Source: Cannabis sativa (taxonomy: Eukaryota > Streptophyta > Magnoliopsida > Rosales > Cannabaceae). Taken from it: a stretch of DNA of 64,000 bases. Shown here in pieces: positions 35,371 through 46,244 of this stretch. The DNA is taken from assembly GCF_029168945.1 (NCBI RefSeq), contig NC_083607.1, positions 30,675,257-30,739,256 of the forward strand, written 5' to 3'. Numbering within the stretch: the stretch's first letter is position 1; each line of letters opens with the position of its first letter. The position numbers and the translations under genes were made by a program. The notes beneath the pieces are model-generated. The model saw nothing but the letters and a program-made list of their open reading frames with translations. It did no database searches and had not been told where the DNA came from.

Positions 35371-36076
35371 AACATGTTGTTAATATGGGCATTTTAGAAT
35401 CTTTTGATCTTTTGGGTTAGTGGGAGTTTTGTTTTCTGTTTGTTTTCGAAATTATTATTTATAATTTTCCGAATAAAGTTATGAACTACATTTTATGTTT
35501 CAATATTTTTTATTATTGAATGGATATGTTTTCAATTATGTTTTGTTATATTCTCGAGAATGATTGAATTGAAAGCATGTGGTTCATATTGTTGTGATCA
35601 TTGTCTATTAAATTTATTTGCTTATTGACAATGATATGTTGTTGGCTTAATTCTTTAAGCAAGTTTAGTGACACTTACTTATTTTAAGTGGTGTATGTTT
35701 AATTTCACTGGCTTATTTATTAAGCATCACGGTATCAGTGAAATTGAGGACTGATAAGGATATTATGTTATTTTATATTGATCACATGTTGAACATAATT
35801 CCTTACCACACTACTAGACTTATTGACCATGTCGATTTAATACTTTGGTATTTGTGATTATGAATGTCTTTTGTTGAGCTAAAAACAATATGACTGTCAT
35901 AGTTCATTATCAAAGGTTAAATTGGACCGGTATGTTGAGATGCTATCAGAGAACTATCAGTTTTTAAAGTGGCCACAAATGTTTTCTTGTTGTTCAACCC
36001 ATGAGTCGTTTTCAAACAAAATTATTTTGATATATAATATATATGTATTAAAATCAATGTAGCCCAAGTGGGAGAA
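35371..36076 (+). other. 3' untranslated part and polypurine tract of the copia element
   Basis: About 700 bases without a credible ORF; the minus-strand ORF at 35957-36331 runs into the LTR. The polypurine tract AAGTGGGAGAA (36066-36076) abuts the 3' LTR. Confidence 0.65.
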
Positions 36077-36561
36077 TGTTAGACTTTTATTTGGGCTTAC
36101 ATTATATTTTATTGGTTTTATTAAAACTTGGGTTGATTGGATAGTTCTTTGTTGTGTTAGCCCATGTTGTTGGTGATCAATTGTTAATGGGCTTAGCATC
36201 TGTGAGTAAAGTCTAGGTGAAGCAGAAGTGTGGGCTTTTCTAGTTGACTGAAGCCTTTGATGAGCGAGCCCAACTAGGGTTTTGTAGCTAAGTCCCCTCC
36301 CTAACTCTATAAATACATATTGTCTCATCACAATTGTATACCTTTTGATAATCGAGAGAAAATAAAGCTAGCCGATTTAGAGATCTAGGGAGGAAGACTT
36401 AGTTGATAGTATTGCACTATCAAATTGGAGTAACTGCTGTGGATCAATCAGAGATAATTGCTATGGATCAATCAGGTACACATACTATATTATCATATAC
36501 TACTATTGTGTTCTATGTTATATACAAATAGATCTTGGGTTAATTGTTAATTTATTTAACA
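36077..36561 (+). repeat. 3' LTR of the DUF641-inserted copia element
   Basis: 485 bp, same termini as the 5' LTR, followed by the target duplication TAGTG and then gene sequence. Confidence 0.95.
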
Positions 36562-37645
36562 TAGTGATGCCATTCAGGTGGCTGATTTGGCCGTGGTCAA
36601 CGAGCTTAGAGCCATATCAGAGCTCAAACGAAGCTTTTTAAAAAAAGAACTTGATCTGTCGCCACAGGTAACGATAATGCTCGCTGAGATTCAAGAACAA
36701 CAGGGCTTAATGAAGACTTACCAAATAACCATTAAAAAGCTCGAGGCCGAGGTCAACCGGAAATGTTTGAATCTTTCTGGCCTCAAGAAAAACCTTGAGG
36801 ACTCTGTTTCTCTGAACAAGTCCTTAGAGAAAAAGCTGAATTTAAGTGGGCCACTTTCGATCTTTGATACCCTCCTGATTTCCGCTCTGAACCCAGCCCA
36901 TTTTGTTGAGTTTCTCAACGACTTGACTCTCAGATCAGTAAGGAGCTTCGTCAAGATCTTGGTACGGGAAATGGAATCCGCGAATTGGGATCTCGAGGCC
37001 GCCGTCAAGTTTATCGAGCCCGAAGCTTCCTTCTCAAAACAGAGTCACCGGTGCTTCGTTTTCGAATCGTTTGTCTGTAAAACCATGTTTGAAGGCTTCA
37101 ACGACCCAGCCTTCAACATCCGCGGCGGCGATTCCCCTGTTTGCTCTGACTCCGTTGTTTTCTTCGACCGATTCAAGAAGCTAAAATCCGTAAGCCCGAA
37201 ACACCTCTTTACCCAGAACCCAAACTCCTCTTTCGGAATGTTCTTGAGGACCAAGTATCTCCAACTGGTTCATGCTAAAATGGAGTGTTCCTTTTTTGGG
37301 AATTTAAACCAGAGGAAGATGATGACGTCATGCGGGTACCCGGAAACGCCATTTTTCTCGGCTTTCGCCGATATGTCAAAGCGAGTTTGGCTTCTCCACT
37401 CTTTAGCTTTTTCTTTTGGCCAAGAAGATGGAGAAGTTACAATTTTTCAAGTTAGAAAAGACTCCAGATTCTCTGAGGTTTATATGGGGTGTGTGAACCA
37501 AGAAGTACTATTCCCTGCCGGCGAAATCGACGCCAACCCGGAAGTGGAGCTCAGAGTGAATTTCACGGTTGTTCCGGGATTTAAGATCGGCAAAACGGTG
37601 ATTCAGAGCCAGGTTTATTTATCGCCGGCAAATCGCCGCCGGTGA
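36562..37645 (+). pseudogene. DUF641 (GIL1/IRKI-type) protein gene, 3' part
   Basis: The exon resumes after the copia element. 36562-36566 is the second target duplication copy and gene-specific sequence continues at 36567. The first complete codon in the resumed frame starts at 36569. About 358 codons remain open to the TGA at 37643-37645, so the undisturbed gene would be a single exon of about 474 codons, a normal length for the family. Visible motifs: the end of DUF641 (ELKRSFLKKELDLSPQVT, MLAEIQEQQGLMKTY), a coiled coil, then the GIL1/IRKI C-terminal domain (VKILVREMESANWDLEAA, SHRCFVFESFVCKTMFEGF, YLQLVHAKMECSFFGNLNQR, FSEVYMGCV). No stop or frameshift is seen. The GTG at 36578 is not a natural start. 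Confidence 0.9.
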
Positions 37646-38635
37646 TTTCTTTCTTCAACCATTATTTTGTTTATTTATTTATTTAAAAAGAAAAAACCTT
37701 CCATTTCATGTTCTTTAAAGGATAGCCTCCACGCGCTCATTGCATCCTTCGGCATTAAATACTTGGGGACTCTGCCCACTTGAATGTGTGCCGTCTGATT
37801 AAGGCAAGTTGTTATGATCAGGCGGTGTAACGGCGGTAATAGTTAGTGAAAACGGAAGTGTATATAACGTGGTCGGCTTCTGAAAGTTGGCAGGGGTAAC
37901 TAATTCCTACGTGTTTGGAGGAGTGCGGCGGCGCGTGAGCTGCACGAACTTTGTGTAGGATTTGAGTAGCTGTAGAGTTTTACTACTTGAGTAACTATTG
38001 CGGTTGGAGAACAGGGGCTACGTGGGGTCCACAATGTGACGGGGCATAAAGACGGTATGATGTGGGGACTATAATTAATCCTTTAATAAAAAGAAAAATC
38101 ATAATTAATCGAAGACACTGGTTTAATACGGTGTGGCCTGCTGTGGGACTAGGGGTCTACATTGTCTTTTTCTTTTACAATATTTGTTAGTGGAAAATGG
38201 TGGGGAAGGATATTAATGATTAATGTAACGTTGTTGTACAAGTATCTACTTATAATAATATATAATGAACAACAGAAAAAAAAAAACAATAGGGAAGACC
38301 ACTTTCACCTCTTAATTCTCTTTTATGCAATAGTTTTTTTTTTTTTCTTCTTTCTTATGTACTGTTTTAGGATGAAAAAAAAAAAACAAATGCCTTTTTT
38401 TTTGACAGTTTTCCTATCGGAAAATCAATAATGAATATTGAACTTAAATTTCACTCAAAGAGAGATCTAGTTAACAGAATGAAATCTATCATATCATCTA
38501 TGGTTGATAATTAAATGCATAAATTCTGTTATTATTTCATATATTATGTTGTAATAGAAATAATGATCACAACTAACGTGACTCCATGACTATCCTCCGT
38601 CCAAGTATATAAATGGTGAAGAAGTCAATATTCAC
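37646..38635. other. 3' flank of the DUF641 gene and intergenic DNA
   Basis: TTTATTTATTTATTTAAAAAG directly follows the stop codon. An AATAAA lies near 38083 as a possible poly(A) signal. The rest is A+T-rich with homopolymer runs (38270-38400). No second gene is recognised. Confidence 0.5.
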
Positions 38636-38867
38636 AGCATCTCTAATGAGAGAAATGAGAATATAGTTGACAAAAGTAACATATCATCTTAATTTTTTTT
38701 CTGTAAGATTTGATACATTTTATTACAAAAGTACTTAATTAACAACTTTAAAAGTTACCTACCATAGTGACACATATCACATTTAAAAAATTAAATTTAT
38801 AAAATTTCTTGATAAAAATAACTTTTTTTCCTAAAAAACAAAGGATGACATAACCATTGGAGATGCT
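38636..38867. mobile_element. Small MITE with AGCATCTCYAATG termini
   Basis: The left end AGCATCTCTAATG and the reverse complement of the right end, AGCATCTCCAATGG, form terminal inverted repeats around 232 bp of non-coding A+T-rich DNA. Termini of the type GAGCATCTCCAATGG are widespread in plant MITEs. I could not fix the target duplication. DNA from 38868 to 39030 shows nothing further. Confidence 0.6.
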
Positions 38868-39480
38868 CTAAATGACAGTCATTGAGTATTGTGAGTAGTA
38901 TAATATAGAATTTACAGTATGAAAAAAAAATAAATTAAAAGTTTACTTTTTTATGACATAATATTTTGATGTATTTGGATTATAAGTTTTTGTTTTGTTT
39001 ATATTTTTACATGTTTTCCCATATCATATTTGTAAAGTCCTTTTTTGGTAAGTTAGTTGACAAAATATTTTTTACTTTTATGGTAAGATTCTTGTGCATT
39101 CATAACCGATTTCTTACCTTGTTTATTTGGTTTGTAGTTGCTCTTTTCCTCATTAGGAAAGTTGCATTTTTCAGCTGAACTTTCCTTTGTTTGGAAACTT
39201 CTTAAAATTTGGAAAGTTGTCTTTTTTAGGGAAACTTTGATTATTGCTTTTTTCTTACTGATTTCGATTGTATCTTGATACAATCAGAATAGCTAATCTG
39301 TTTTTGGCAGGAATCAAGCATTGATAGAGGATCGGACCCGACTATAGCAAGTTTCCCGTTTAAGTCGATTTCTTTGCGTCGACATCCGAGATACGATGCT
39401 TTGCAGATCGTGTTTTCTTAGGAAAGTTTTTGTACTGCTGTAGATTCGATCTTGTGACTGTCTCTAAGGTTTCTATGTTC

Positions 39481-39488
39481 TATAAATA
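39481..39488 (+). promoter_or_regulatory. TATA box in the SIRE 5' LTR
   Basis: TATAAATA in GTTCTATAAATAGAGCC; the same box lies at 49058-49065 in the 3' LTR. Confidence 0.7.
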
Positions 39489-39672
39489 GAGCCTAGAGAG
39501 CAGCCATTCGAATCAACTCTTCCATTATTCATTTTTTGCATTTATCTTTTAGAGAGAAGAGTGTTTCTTTGTTTTGTGAGAGCCTAGTTGTTCATCTAGG
39601 TTCTAGTTGTCTATTTCTGTTCTTACTCTGTCCTAGTGTTTGTGAAGAACTACTTGACTGAACAAGAGATTG

Positions 39673-39821
39673 GTCTTCGGGAGAAGACTTGATAAAGCCT
39701 TACTTCGGGAGGAAGTAAGCACTTGGTCTTCGGGAGAAGACTTGTTGAAGCCTTACTTCGGGAGGAAGTAAGCACTCACACTTCAAAGACGAAGGGAGTT
39801 CGGGCTTGAAGGTGTTTCAAG
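39673..39821 (+). repeat. Array of five perfect hairpins in the transcribed part of the SIRE LTR
   Basis: Two tandem 53-bp units each hold GTCTTC-GGGA-GAAGAC (39673-39688, 39726-39741) and CTTACTTC-GGGAG-GAAGTAAG (39699-39719, 39752-39772). A fifth hairpin, CTTGAA-GGTGT-TTCAAG, follows at 39805-39821. The array lies downstream of the TATA box, so it would be in the RNA. In the 3' LTR (about 49250-49350) all stems are kept; the differences within the two units fall in loops. Confidence 0.8.
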
Positions 39822-40170
39822 AAGTCAGATTCATAAAGTGGATTACAAAGGATTGCATCAATACTTTAGAGAGAGTCTAAACTTGTTTAAGTCAATTGTG
39901 TTTGTAATTTTGAGACTTTATTAATTGATTTCATTCTCTGGGCGTGGCCCCGTGGACTAGGAGTGTTCGGGAGAACACTGATACCACGTATAAATCTCAT
40001 GTGTCAAGTTATTTAATTTTCTGCAAATATTTTTATATTCTGCCTATTTTGTTTTGTCACTGCAAAACTGGTTTCTGCAGTAACAGAATTACTTTCTGCT
40101 TCTGCAGACGCATACAGTTTTATATTTTCATATATATATAATTGACATTTGTAAAAATACGGTTTTTCAA

Positions 40171-40186
40171 TTGGTATCAGAGCGGG
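40171..40186 (+). other. Primer-binding site of the SIRE element
   Basis: TTGGTATCAGAGCGGG starts two bases after the LTR end and contains the initiator tRNA-Met complement TGGTATCAGAGC. Confidence 0.85.
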
Positions 40187-40229
40187 ACACTAAACTCTTA
40201 GTGTGGTCCTATAACGTTTTTGTGTTAAA

Positions 40230-41351
40230 ATGTCATTTTTTGCGGAAGGAAGTTCTATTTCTAGACCACCGTTGCTTAATGACTCTAACTATCCTTATTG
40301 GAAAGTTGGAATGAGGGCCTTCATCAAATCTCAAGATGAGAAAGCTTGGAGGATGGTTCTATCAGGTTGGTCTCTTCCAGTTGAGACAGATTCTTCAGGT
40401 AATACTACTATAAAATCTGAACTGGAATGGTCTGTTGAAGATGATAAACTTTCTGCCTACAATAGCAAAGCTTTGCATGCTATATTTAATGGTGTAGGTG
40501 AAGGTTATATCAAACTAATATCATCTTGTGTTTCTGCCAAGGAAGCTTGGGAGATCCTTCAAACTCAGTTTGAGGGAACTTCTGATGTTAAGTGATCTAG
40601 ATTTATTATGCTTCAAACTAAATTTGATGAGCTTAGAATGTCAGATAATGAAACTTTAACTGAATTCTATGAAAAATTATTTGATATTGCTAACGAATAT
40701 TTTGCTCTTGGTGAAAAACTTGATGATTCTGTTCTTGTGAGAAAAATTGTTAGAGTTCTTCCAGAGAGGTTTGATACTAAGCTTTTGGCAATGGAGGAAG
40801 CTAAGGATTTTAGCACAATGAAGGTAGAAGAATTAATGGGTTCCTTGCGTACTTTTGAATTAAATCAACAAATTAAACAAAAGGACAAACCCAAATCCGT
40901 TGCTGATAAAGGTAAAAGTATCGCTTTGAAAGTTGCTGATAATGAATGTGATGATGAGATTGCTTTATTAACAAAGAATTTTCAGAAATATATGAAAAAG
41001 ATGTGAAGGTTTTGGGCATATTCAATCTGAGTGTGCAAACACTTTGAAAAAGAATAAGAAAAGTTTCAATGTCACTTGGAGTGATGATGAAACCGAGAGT
41101 GGTGAAGATAATTCTGAGAATGTTGCCCTAACTTCTGTTATGACTAATGTGTTGTGTGATTCACAGGTGAAAGCTAGATTGGTATGTTTGAATAATACCA
41201 CTAAACAAGAGGAATCAGATTCAGATGAGTCTGAGATCTGTGAAGAGTCTCTTGCTGAATCATACAAAGTCATGTATGAAAAATGGATTCAGGTTACTTC
41301 TGAAAATAGAGAGTTGAATAAATTGAATAAAAAATTGTCTCATCAAATTGA
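40230..41351 (+). pseudogene. SIRE gag, broken
   Basis: The ATG at 40230 (MSFFAEGSSISRPPLLNDSN) is the first after the primer-binding site. The Gag domain (NYPYWKVGMRAFIKSQDEKAW, AKEAWEILQTQFEG) is open to a TGA at 40593-40595, then the same frame continues (MLQTKFDELRMSDNETLTEF...) to a stop at 41006. A deletion near 41003 has removed the first half of a zinc knuckle; the remaining C-EGFG-H-IQSE-C reads in a different frame, which runs on through SFNVTWSDDE to the solo LTR at 41352. Confidence 0.85.
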
Positions 41352-43243
41352 TGTTGGGTTTTATGCCCTAAATAAAACTCATTTCAATATAATCACATTT
41401 ACTTATTAATATAGATCAGAAATAACATTTAATGTTGCATGGTTCACATGATTTATTTCATAATTATATGTACATAATGTATAAATTCATCTGAAACCCT
41501 TTTCACATACTTGATCCTGTTTATTGTGCTGTCAACACATTGGAAAGTAAACATGACTATGTGAATAAAGTTTCCTAGATTTATCGGACACAGGGTTTTA
41601 CTGATATGATAATCTACAACAGAGTTTACTTGCATTTGGAGAAGTGCTATGTTCTTTCCAGAGCATTGGTTAAAGTAAAGCTCAGGTTGGATGCATGGAG
41701 TATGCATCGGAAGGGACCGATATTGAACTTTGACTTAGATTTATTAAACTTACCGTAATATCTATTCAAGTCAATATCGCCTAGTTGATCCTAGATCAAA
41801 TGTTCATAATCCTGTTATGATTAGACTCAATCTTGAAAGGCTATTCGTGTTCTTTGATTTGTTAGTTAAGCCTACTTTTAGGTCAGGGTGATACGTACAT
41901 TTTGGGAACACGGTAGTGCAATTGAGTGGGAGCGCTAGCATAAACATGGAATCTATAGCTTCTATTTGGCGAATAGTAAGCAAAGGATGATCTCCTTCGA
42001 GCTTGACCAAACGAACATAAATGGTGGAGTACTCATTTCACATAAGCTGAAATATCATTTATACGGGGTCAAGTGTTTTAAGGAATAAATACATTGTAGG
42101 GTGTAACGGTAATTTAATCCCTTTACAGTGTAGATCATTCATATAGAGGATCAGTGATCAAATTAGGATTATAACAATGGATAACTAATGATGTGTCTAT
42201 ATGGTGGAACATATAGAGCATTCTATATAACTGAGAGTGCAATTCTAAGTTCTATGCGTGGATTCAACGAATAATTAATAAGTTAGTGAATTTTAGTAAT
42301 AAATTCTTGATCTACTTATTGGAAGCTCGGTTATATAGACCCATGGTCCCCGCACTAGTTGAGATAATATTGCTTGTAAGACTCATGTAATTGGTTTTGA
42401 TTAATCAATTATAATTCTCAAATTAGACTATATCTATTTGTGAATTTTTCACTAAGTAAGGGCGAAATTATAAAGAAAGAGTTTTAGGGGCATATTTGTT
42501 AATTATGATACTTTGTATGGTTCAGTTAATAAATATGATAAATGACAATATTATTTAATAATTATTTATAGTTATTAAATAGTTAGAATTGGCATTTAAA
42601 TGGTTGAATTTGAAAATTGGCGTTTTTGAGAAAATCAGATGCAGAATTGAGAAAACTGCAAAATCCAAGTAAGGCCCATTACTGTACATGGCCGACCACT
42701 TGGTTTAAATTTTTAAACTGATAGTTTCATTATTTTAATGCCAAATAATTCAAACCTAACCCTAGTGGAATGCTATAAATAGATAGTGAAGGCTTCAGGA
42801 AAATTACACTTAAATTTTCTACTTTTTCATTCAGAAAAAACTGAGCCTTCTCTCTCCCTATCTTTGGCCGAACCCACTCTCTCTCTCTCTTCCTCATTGA
42901 GATTTCGAAATTCTTAGTGTATGAGTAGTGCCCACACACAGCAAGTGATACCTCAATCATAGTGAGGAAGATCGTGAAGAAAGACTTTCAGCAAGAAGGA
43001 GGTTTCATCATCAAAGATTCAGAGAAAGAGATCCAGGTTCAGTTATTGATAATGCTCTGCTACAGAAAGGAATCAAGGGCTAGATATCTGAACGGAAGGA
43101 GTCATTATGTTCCGCTGCACCCAATGTAAGGTTTCCTAAACTTTATATGTGTTTATTTCATCGTTTTAGAAAGTTCATATTTAGGGTGTTAATAAACATA
43201 CTTGTGAGTAGATCTAAGATCCTGGTAAAATAAAATTCCAACA
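41352..43243 (+). repeat. Family-C solo LTR with perfect target duplication
   Basis: 1892 bp from TGTTGGGTTTTATGCCC to AAAATTCCAACA, flanked by ATTGA on both sides (41347-41351 and 43244-43248). TATA box near 42774. Host gag sequence continues after it. A complete LTR with no internal part and a clean duplication is the footprint of LTR-LTR recombination. Confidence 0.93.
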
Positions 43244-43248
43244 ATTGA

Positions 43249-44346
43249 AATGTGTGAACTAAAAATAAAAGAGTATGAGACAGATTTTTGTGTTAAAAAT
43301 GAAAAAAATCACTCTCTTAAAGAAGGAACTTGAAAATTTTAAGAAAAATGTTGAAATGCTTAACCCTGGATCTTCTATTTTTGAAAAAGCTCAGAATGCA
43401 GGTCAAAGAAGTTTTGCAGGCATTGGATCAAATGGAATGGAAAGTTCTGGAGTCACGAAGTTTGTAAAATCTAGTGTTCCAATGAATCTTCGTGATGTTA
43501 CAAATGTGAAGTCTGCTGCAACAATTTCACAGCCTGGTGTAGCAAAAGCCGTTTCTGAGGTCGCAAAATCTCCAGGATTTAATAAAAGAGTAAGATCTTA
43601 GGTAAAAAGATTTGTTTCCACATGTCATTTTTGTGGTAGAAAAGGACATATCAGACCTAAATATTTCACGTTGAAAATTTTTTTTAAAACAAATTATTTT
43701 AATAATTTTGAAAAATCTTAAAAGAAACATAAAGGTTTGAAACAAATATGGGTTAAGAAAAATTGTCTAGCTGGTTTTTCTAATAAAAGTGCTGCATCTC
43801 AAATGTGGTATTTTGACAGTGGTTGTTCTAGACATATGACAGGTGACAAGGACTTTTTGACTAACATTCGACCTATGCAATGTGGAGAAGTCACTTTTGG
43901 TAATGGCTTAGCTGGAAAAGTCGTTGGTATGGGAACTCTAAATTTTGAAGGGTTACCTAGACTGAAAAATGTGATGTTAGTTAAAGGACTAAGGGCTAAT
44001 TTACTTAGCATTAGTCAGATTTGTGACCAAGGGTATACTGTCTCATTTGACAGTGATCATTGTTATGTACTTAATGATGATAATGAATGTATCTTGCAAG
44101 GATTTCGATCCAATGATAACTGTTATACCCTAATTCCTGTGTTTACTTGTCATTCAGCTATCAACAACACCACGGATTTGTGGCATGCTAAGCTTGGGAA
44201 TATTAATTATAAAAACCTGAAAAATTGTCAAATGCAGGTATTGTTCGAGGTCTACCCAAGCTTGCTAAAGAAAGCGTTGGTAAGTGTGAACCATGTCAAC
44301 TTGGGAAGCAATTAAAAATCACTCACAAACCTGTGTCTGATATGAA
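43249..44346 (+). pseudogene. SIRE gag end, protease and pre-integrase region, broken
   Basis: 43249-43601 continues gag as a Lys-rich coiled coil (LLKKELENFKKNVEMLN). A knuckle-like CHFCGRKGHIRPKY follows (43617-43660), with Tyr in place of the last Cys. The frame from 43737 has the protease signature WYFDSGCSRHMTGD and NLLSISQICDQGYTVSF, then the integrase zinc finger region starting at LWHAKLG. Frames change near 43601, 43720 and 44235. A family-C solo LTR interrupts at 44347. Confidence 0.82.
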
Positions 44347-46244
44347 TGTTGGGTTTTATGCCCTAAATAAAACTCATTTCAATATAATCAGATTTACTTA
44401 TTAATATAGATCAAAAATAACATTTAATGTTGCATGGTTCACATGATTTATTTCATGATTATATGTACATAATGTATAGATTCATCTGAAACCCTTTTCA
44501 CATACTTGATCCTGTTTATTGTGCCGTCAACACATTGGAAAGTAAACATGACTATGTGAATAAAGTTTCCTAGATTTATCAGACACAGGGTTTTACTGAT
44601 ATGATAATCTACAACAAGAGTTTACTTGTATTTGGAGAAATACTATGTTCTTTCCAGAACATTGGTTAAAGTAAAGCTCAGGTTGGATGCATGGAGTATG
44701 CATCGGAAGGGACCGATATTGAACTTTGACTTAGATTTAATTAAACTTACCGTAAAATCTATTCAAGTCAATATCGCCTAGTTGATCCTAGATCAAATGT
44801 TCTTAATCCTGTTATGATTAGGCTCAATCTTGAAAGGCTATTCGTGTTCTTTGATTTGTTAGTTAAGCCTACTTTTAGGTCAGGGCGATACGTACATTTT
44901 GGGAACACGGTAGTGCAATTGAGTGGGAGCGCTAGCATAAACATGGAATCTATAGCTTCTATCTGGCGAATAGTAAGCAAAGAATGATCTCCTTCGAGCT
45001 TGACCAAACGAAAATAAATGGTGGAGATCTCATTTCACATAAGCTGAAATATCATTTATACGGGGTCAAGTGTTTTAAGGATAAAATACATAGTAGGGTG
45101 TTACGGTAATTTAATCCCTTTACTGTGTAGATCATTCATATAGAGGATAATTGATCACATTAGGATTATAACAATGGATAACTAATGATGTGTCTATATG
45201 GTGGAACATATAGAGCATTCTATATACTGAGAGTGCAATTCTAAGTTCTATGCGTGGATTCAACGAAGAATTAATAAGTCATTGAATTTTAGTCCTAAAT
45301 TCTTGATCTACTTATTGGAAGCTCGGTTATATAGACCCATGGTCCCCCCACTAGTTGAGATAATATTGCTTGTAAGACTCATTTAATTGGTTTTGATTAA
45401 TCAATTATAATTCTCAAATTAGACTGTGTCTATTTGTGAATTTTTCACTAAGTAAGGGCGAAATTGTAAAGAAAGAGTTTATAGGGGCATATTTGTTAAT
45501 TATGATACTTTGTATGGTTCAATTAATAAATATGATAAATGACAATATTATTTAATAATTATTTATAGTTATTAAATAGTTAGAATTGGCATTTAAATGG
45601 TTGAATTAGAAAATTGGCGTTTTTGAGAAAATCAGATGTAGAAAAGTTAAAACTGCAAAATTGCAAAAAGTGAGGCCCAAATCCACTAGTATAGGGCCAG
45701 CCACTTTTGTAGGAAATTTAAACTGATATTTTCATTATTTTAATGTCAAATAATTCAAACCTAACCCTAGTGGAATGCTATAAATAGATAGTGAAGGCTT
45801 TAGGAAAATTACACACTTAAATTTTCTATTTTTCCTTCAGATAAAAACCTGAGCCTTTCTCTCTCCCTATCTTTAGCTGCCACTTCTTCTTTCTCTTCCC
45901 TCTTGAATTTCGAAATCCTTAGTGTATGAGTAGTGCCCACACACAGCAAGTGATACCTCAATCACAGTGAGGAAGATCGTGAAGAAAGATCATCAGCAAA
46001 GGAGTTTCAACATCAAAGATTCAGAGAAAGAGATCCAGGTTCAGATATTGATAATGCTCTGCTACAGAAAGGAATCAAGGGCTAGATATCTGAACGGAAG
46101 GAGTCATTATGTTCCGCTGCACCCAATGTAAGGTTTCTTAAACTTTGTATGTGTTTATTTCATCGTTTTAGAAAGTTCATATTTAGGGTGTTAATAAACA
46201 TACTTGTGAGTAGATCTAAGATCCTGGTAAAATAATTTCCAACA
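44347..46244 (+). repeat. Second family-C solo LTR with perfect target duplication
   Basis: 1898 bp from TGTTGGGTTTTATGCCC to ATAATTTCCAACA, flanked by ATGAA (44342-44346 and 46245-46249). TATA box near 45779. It is very similar to the solo LTR at 41352 and in the same orientation. Confidence 0.93.

Larger units (their letters stand above)
29206..36561 (+). mobile_element. Ty1/copia retrotransposon inserted in the DUF641 exon
   Basis: A 7356-bp element with LTRs of 490 and 485 bp, a perfect 5-bp target duplication TAGTG (29201-29205 and 36562-36566), primer-binding site, long leader, gag-pol in copia order (integrase before reverse transcriptase) and polypurine tract. The coding region carries one stop and several frameshifts. 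The LTRs differ mainly in two small clusters (near 29389/36263 and 29486/36355). Lineage is not assigned. Confidence 0.95.
39031..40169 (+). repeat. 5' LTR of the SIRE element
   Basis: 1139 bp, from TGTAAAGTCCTTTTTTGG to ACGGTTTTTCA. TATA box TATAAATA at 39481-39488, followed about 190 bp later by a hairpin array. Confidence 0.93.

Noticed and set aside
36578..37645. Separate gene starting at the GTG at 36578
   Set aside because: It is the 3' part of the DUF641 gene. The target duplication and reading phase show continuity with 28860-29205.
41804..42010. Recurrent 68-79-codon ORF in family-C LTRs (also 44768, 47852, 53290, 56116)
   Set aside because: Conservation follows overall LTR similarity, lengths vary and no family is recognised. 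It is antisense to LTR transcription.
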